A DNA stretch of 64,000 nt from GM7GCV1 sp965222065 (GTDB lineage Bacteria > Pseudomonadota > Gammaproteobacteria > Pseudomonadales > GM7GCV1): positions 372,001-436,000 of the forward strand of contig OZ244933.1 of assembly GCA_965222065.1 (NCBI GenBank). Direction: 5' to 3'. Below are positions 61,709 through 64,000 of this stretch, in pieces. Within the stretch, counting starts at the first letter, position 1. Each line of letters begins with the position of its first letter. The translations under genes and the position numbers were made by a program. Below the pieces are notes generated by a model. The model saw only the letters and a list, made by a program, of their open reading frames with translations. It was not told where the DNA came from and did no database searches.

Positions 61709-62033
61709 TGTTAAATGCCTGGTCAACCTCCGGGCCTCCCGGGTCCTACGATAAATTCCACAGAAATACATTCCATTAAATGGCAGTCAGATGCGAACTG
61801 ACTGGATAACCTCTAGTCAGGCAAAATACAGATACATAGAGTAAGGAGCACTGGAAAAACCAGTTGCGAGCGGAGAGGATTAAGCAATGGCTTGCAGGCC
61901 CAAAAACCCACTATTAGCACTAACATACCCCATGCACCAATCATGATTGCATGTCAGTAGTGATTTATATGGATCCTCTGTTTACATCAGGCGCTGATGC
62001 AAATTGTTACAGAAACGGTTGGACTTGATATAT
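61709..62033. other. Intergenic remainder between symporter and receptor genes
   Basis: These 325 bases lie between the end of the symporter gene and promoter D. Only very short frames occur, for example one from 61887, and none has coding character. I see no strong terminator for the symporter gene. Confidence 0.4.
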
Positions 62034-63653
62034 CTACTGGGCCAATAAAATGTAAAAAGAGATGGTCAGTATCGTAATAAACAAACCCACTTTATTGGCA
62101 TGACGCCAGGGTGTTAGATCAACAACACCCGATGGCTTCGCAGAATAGACCTTGTCCGATGGCTTAAAGTAACTTACAGCCAACATGGCGATTACCGTAA
62201 TAATGAATACAAACGCCAATAAATGAAGGAAATGTATGTCGTCCTCGACACCAAATATGCCTTTAAGGAAGGTCTGCGCCTGGCTTTCAAACATGAACAC
62301 AAGTAAATAAAAGGTTACTGGTCCTGCTATGAGCGCTATTTTTGCAGCAAGTGCTGAAACTCGTTTTGTCAGGAGTCCCAGCAGTATGACGGCCAGCATA
62401 GGACCAAAGAATGTCGCGTTTATTTTTTGCAGCACGTTGTACAAGCTTCCACTTGTATCAATTAGCGGAGCAGCTGTCATGGCAGAAATTGCCAATATCG
62501 TGCTTGTTACTCTCCCTGCCCTCACCAGTTCTCGTCCTGAAGCCTCTCTCTTTAAAAATACTTTGTAAATCCCCTCACAGAAAAGTGTAGAGGAACTATT
62601 GAGAACGCTGTTAAACGTGCTGAGCACCGCCCCGACCATGACAGCGGCAAAAAAGCCCATAAATACCGGGGGAAGAACCTCTTTAACCAACATTGGATAG
62701 GCAAGCAGGTATTCATCTTCAGGCAACACGTCCTTAAACATGTGATAAGCAATAACACCGGGAAGAACAATAACCAGTGGCCCAGCCAGCTTGAAAAATG
62801 CCGCAAGTAAAACACCTTTTTGTCCTTCTTTTAGACTTTTTGCCGCAAGGGACCTCTGCACGATGGATTGATTGGTACACCAAAAGAAAATTTGATTGAC
62901 TACAAGCCCTGTAAACAACACACCAAATGGCAGGAAAGAGCCGGGTTCGTCCCCGGTAATATCGAACTTTTCTTTTTCTTCCGTGTAAAGCTCGTCAAGC
63001 CCCGCAAAAAAGTCGCCATCACCGATCATGGTAAGGGCGAGTATTGGAATCATTAGTCCTGCTATTAAAAAACCTATTCCATTAATGGTGTCTGAGATGG
63101 CAACCGCCTTAAGTCCTCCAAAAATTGCGTATAGAGAGCCAACACAACCGACTCCCCACACGGTGAGCCATAAGGCCCTGTCTCTACTCAGGCCGAAAAC
63201 CTCAGATACATTGAACAGACTTTCTATGCCTGTTGCGCCAAACAATAGAACAATAGGCAGAATGGCAACGGCATAAGATAGAAGGAAAAGCAACGTGGCT
63301 ATAACGCGAGTGTCCTGGTCATAGCGGTCGTTAAAAAATTGGGGGATAGTGGTTAGTCCCGCATTGAGATACTTTGGCAAAAAATACAAGGCCATCAACA
63401 CCATGGCCAAGGCCGCTGTAACCTCCCAGGCAGCTACCGCAATAGTATGGTTATAAGCATCGGCGTTAAGACCAATCAGATGCTCGGTTGACAGGTTAGT
63501 CAATATCAATGAGCCCGCTATAGTCCAGGCAGTCAGGCTTCGCCCACCCAGAAAATACGCATCTGAACTGTCCATTTTGTCTCTGCGTGTTTTTAAATAT
63601 GAGATCAATGCCACCAGCATTGTAAAAAACACGAACGAAACGATAGTAAACAT
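62034..63653 (-). CDS. SSS-family sodium:solute symporter, SGLT/YidK-like
   Basis: A 539-residue inner-membrane symporter with about 14 helices. Hallmarks are DAYFLGGRSLTAWTIAGSLI, NLSTEHLIGLNADAY, the CTNQSIVQRSLAAKSLKEGQ segment (in part: TNQSIVQRSLAAKS) and SSSTLFCEGIY. This is the SGLT branch of SLC5, which includes sugar and myo-inositol carriers. It would move the monomer or small product across the inner membrane with Na+. The next gene downstream is the TonB-dependent receptor, under its own promoter; its own upstream region carries operator E. Confidence 0.92.
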   Translation of the reverse strand: MFTIVSFVFFTMLVALISYLKTRRDKMDSSDAYFLGGRSLTAWTIAGSLILTNLSTEHLIGLNADAYNHTIAVAAWEVTAALAMVLMALYFLPKYLNAGLTTIPQFFNDRYDQDTRVIATLLFLLSYAVAILPIVLLFGATGIESLFNVSEVFGLSRDRALWLTVWGVGCVGSLYAIFGGLKAVAISDTINGIGFLIAGLMIPILALTMIGDGDFFAGLDELYTEEKEKFDITGDEPGSFLPFGVLFTGLVVNQIFFWCTNQSIVQRSLAAKSLKEGQKGVLLAAFFKLAGPLVIVLPGVIAYHMFKDVLPEDEYLLAYPMLVKEVLPPVFMGFFAAVMVGAVLSTFNSVLNSSSTLFCEGIYKVFLKREASGRELVRAGRVTSTILAISAMTAAPLIDTSGSLYNVLQKINATFFGPMLAVILLGLLTKRVSALAAKIALIAGPVTFYLLVFMFESQAQTFLKGIFGVEDDIHFLHLLAFVFIITVIAMLAVSYFKPSDKVYSAKPSGVVDLTPWRHANKVGLFITILTISFYILLAQ

Positions 63654-63746
63654 GATTATTTTCCTTAGGCGCTTATCATCTGGTAAGGAAGCCCCTTAAA
63701 CCACTTGAAAAGAGACACATCGGACTATCCCGCAAGCCTGCAAATT

Positions 63747-63796
63747 CATATTCGTTATATTTATTCTACATGTCAACAATGTGGGAATATTTATTT
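63747..63796 (-). promoter_or_regulatory. Paired palindromic operator E and promoter of the symporter gene
   Basis: TTATATTTATTC (63755-63766, 10/12) and GAATATTTATTT (63785-63796, 11/12) are 30 bases apart. On the minus strand a consensus -35 TTGACA (63771-63776) lies between them; the -10 is weak (GAATAT or AATATG near 63747-63753). The layout is the same as at operators A, B and D, 102 bases upstream of the symporter ATG. Confidence 0.55.
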
Positions 63797-63913
63797 TTTT
63801 AAGTCTGGTGTACGGCTTAGTGGGAGCTTGGGACGTAAACCATCACAGCAAAACCTGCCTGGCTCAGTAGATGACCTGAATGGTTCACTATTTTCGTCAA
63901 TTACAGTGCGACA

Positions 63914-63952
63914 AAAAAATACCCGGCTCTACGTTTTAAGTAGAGGCCGGGC
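63914..63952 (-). terminator. Intrinsic terminator of a minus-strand gene beyond the right edge
   Basis: On the minus strand a 12-nt arm (complement of 63940-63951) pairs with the 11-nt arm at 63922-63932 with one bulged base and is followed by TATTTTTTT. The bases from 63797 to here otherwise show no gene. Confidence 0.75.
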
Positions 63953-63976
63953 ATACTCATGCTGTTATGTATGGTC

Positions 63977-64000
63977 TTACATAGTTGGCATTACAAATGC
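63977..64000 (-). CDS. Possible 3' end of a minus-strand gene
   Basis: On the minus strand the last 21 bases read through seven sense codons (AFVMPTM) and then TAA at 63977-63979, 25 bases before the terminator hairpin. The terminator makes a gene end here likely, but the reading frame rests on seven codons only, and no product can be named. Confidence 0.35.
   Translation of the reverse strand, partial: AFVMPTM

Noticed and set aside
1..64000. tRNA, rRNA, CRISPR, prophage or insertion-sequence features
   Set aside because: No cloverleaf-like gene, repeat-spacer array, integrase or transposase frame was seen by eye; small RNAs cannot be excluded.

Overview
The window reads as chromosome of a Gram-negative, probably marine, polysaccharide-degrading gammaproteobacterium. 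The core gene content (map-glnD-dapC, nth, pdxB-epmC, gcvR, trmL, fldB, metG, the rsxABCDGE redox complex, pdxH, prfC, dinG, cmoB) is gammaproteobacterial. TonB-dependent uptake, secreted lipoprotein glycosidases and an SSS symporter resemble Cellvibrionales/Alteromonadales-type carbohydrate specialists. Genus cannot be fixed from the sequence. GC looks close to 50 percent, with markedly AT-rich intergenic control regions in the last 15 kb. I see no tRNA, rRNA, CRISPR array, integrase or intact insertion sequence.

Layout. 1-31 kb is mostly housekeeping: nitrogen sensing and lysine biosynthesis (glnD, dapC), DNA repair (nth), an AlaA-like aminotransferase with an N-terminal Cro-like helix-turn-helix, PLP metabolism (pdxB, pdxH), EF-P hydroxylation (epmC), tRNA modification (trmL, cmoB), the Rsx/Rnf membrane complex (13.6-19.3 kb), an unusual chalcone-isomerase-like/TonB fusion (20.5 kb), release factor 3, a DinB/NRDE/ATP-grasp operon, and a siroheme sulfite/nitrite reductase pair. 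31-37 kb is a pectin/rhamnogalacturonan module: an LPMO-like protein, GH28 polygalacturonase and GH78 alpha-L-rhamnosidase. 37-43 kb returns to general functions (dinG, a glutamine-amidotransferase/HIT fusion, a cyclic-nucleotide sensor, cmoB, a HELGH lipoprotein).

43.4-49.5 kb is a hexarate operon: a tripartite tricarboxylate-type transporter (TctCBA), 5-dehydro-4-deoxyglucarate dehydratase, glucarate dehydratase and a FadR-type GntR regulator. Together they would import a C6 dicarboxylate and convert it to 2-oxoglutarate semialdehyde.

49.5-63.7 kb is the most interesting part. An RpiR regulator, an inositol-dehydrogenase-like enzyme, an organophosphate (OPA) permease, a small lipoprotein, an inositol-monophosphatase-family enzyme, a 779-residue propeller lipoprotein, a second Gfo/Idh dehydrogenase, a TonB-dependent receptor and an SSS symporter lie in several transcription units. 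Five promoter regions here share the same layout: two copies of a 12-bp palindrome close to GAATATTTATTC, 29-30 bp apart, one between the -35 and -10 and one just upstream of the -35. This predicts a single regulon, probably RpiR-controlled, for a complete uptake and catabolism route whose substrate (perhaps a phosphorylated polyol or sugar) is not known.
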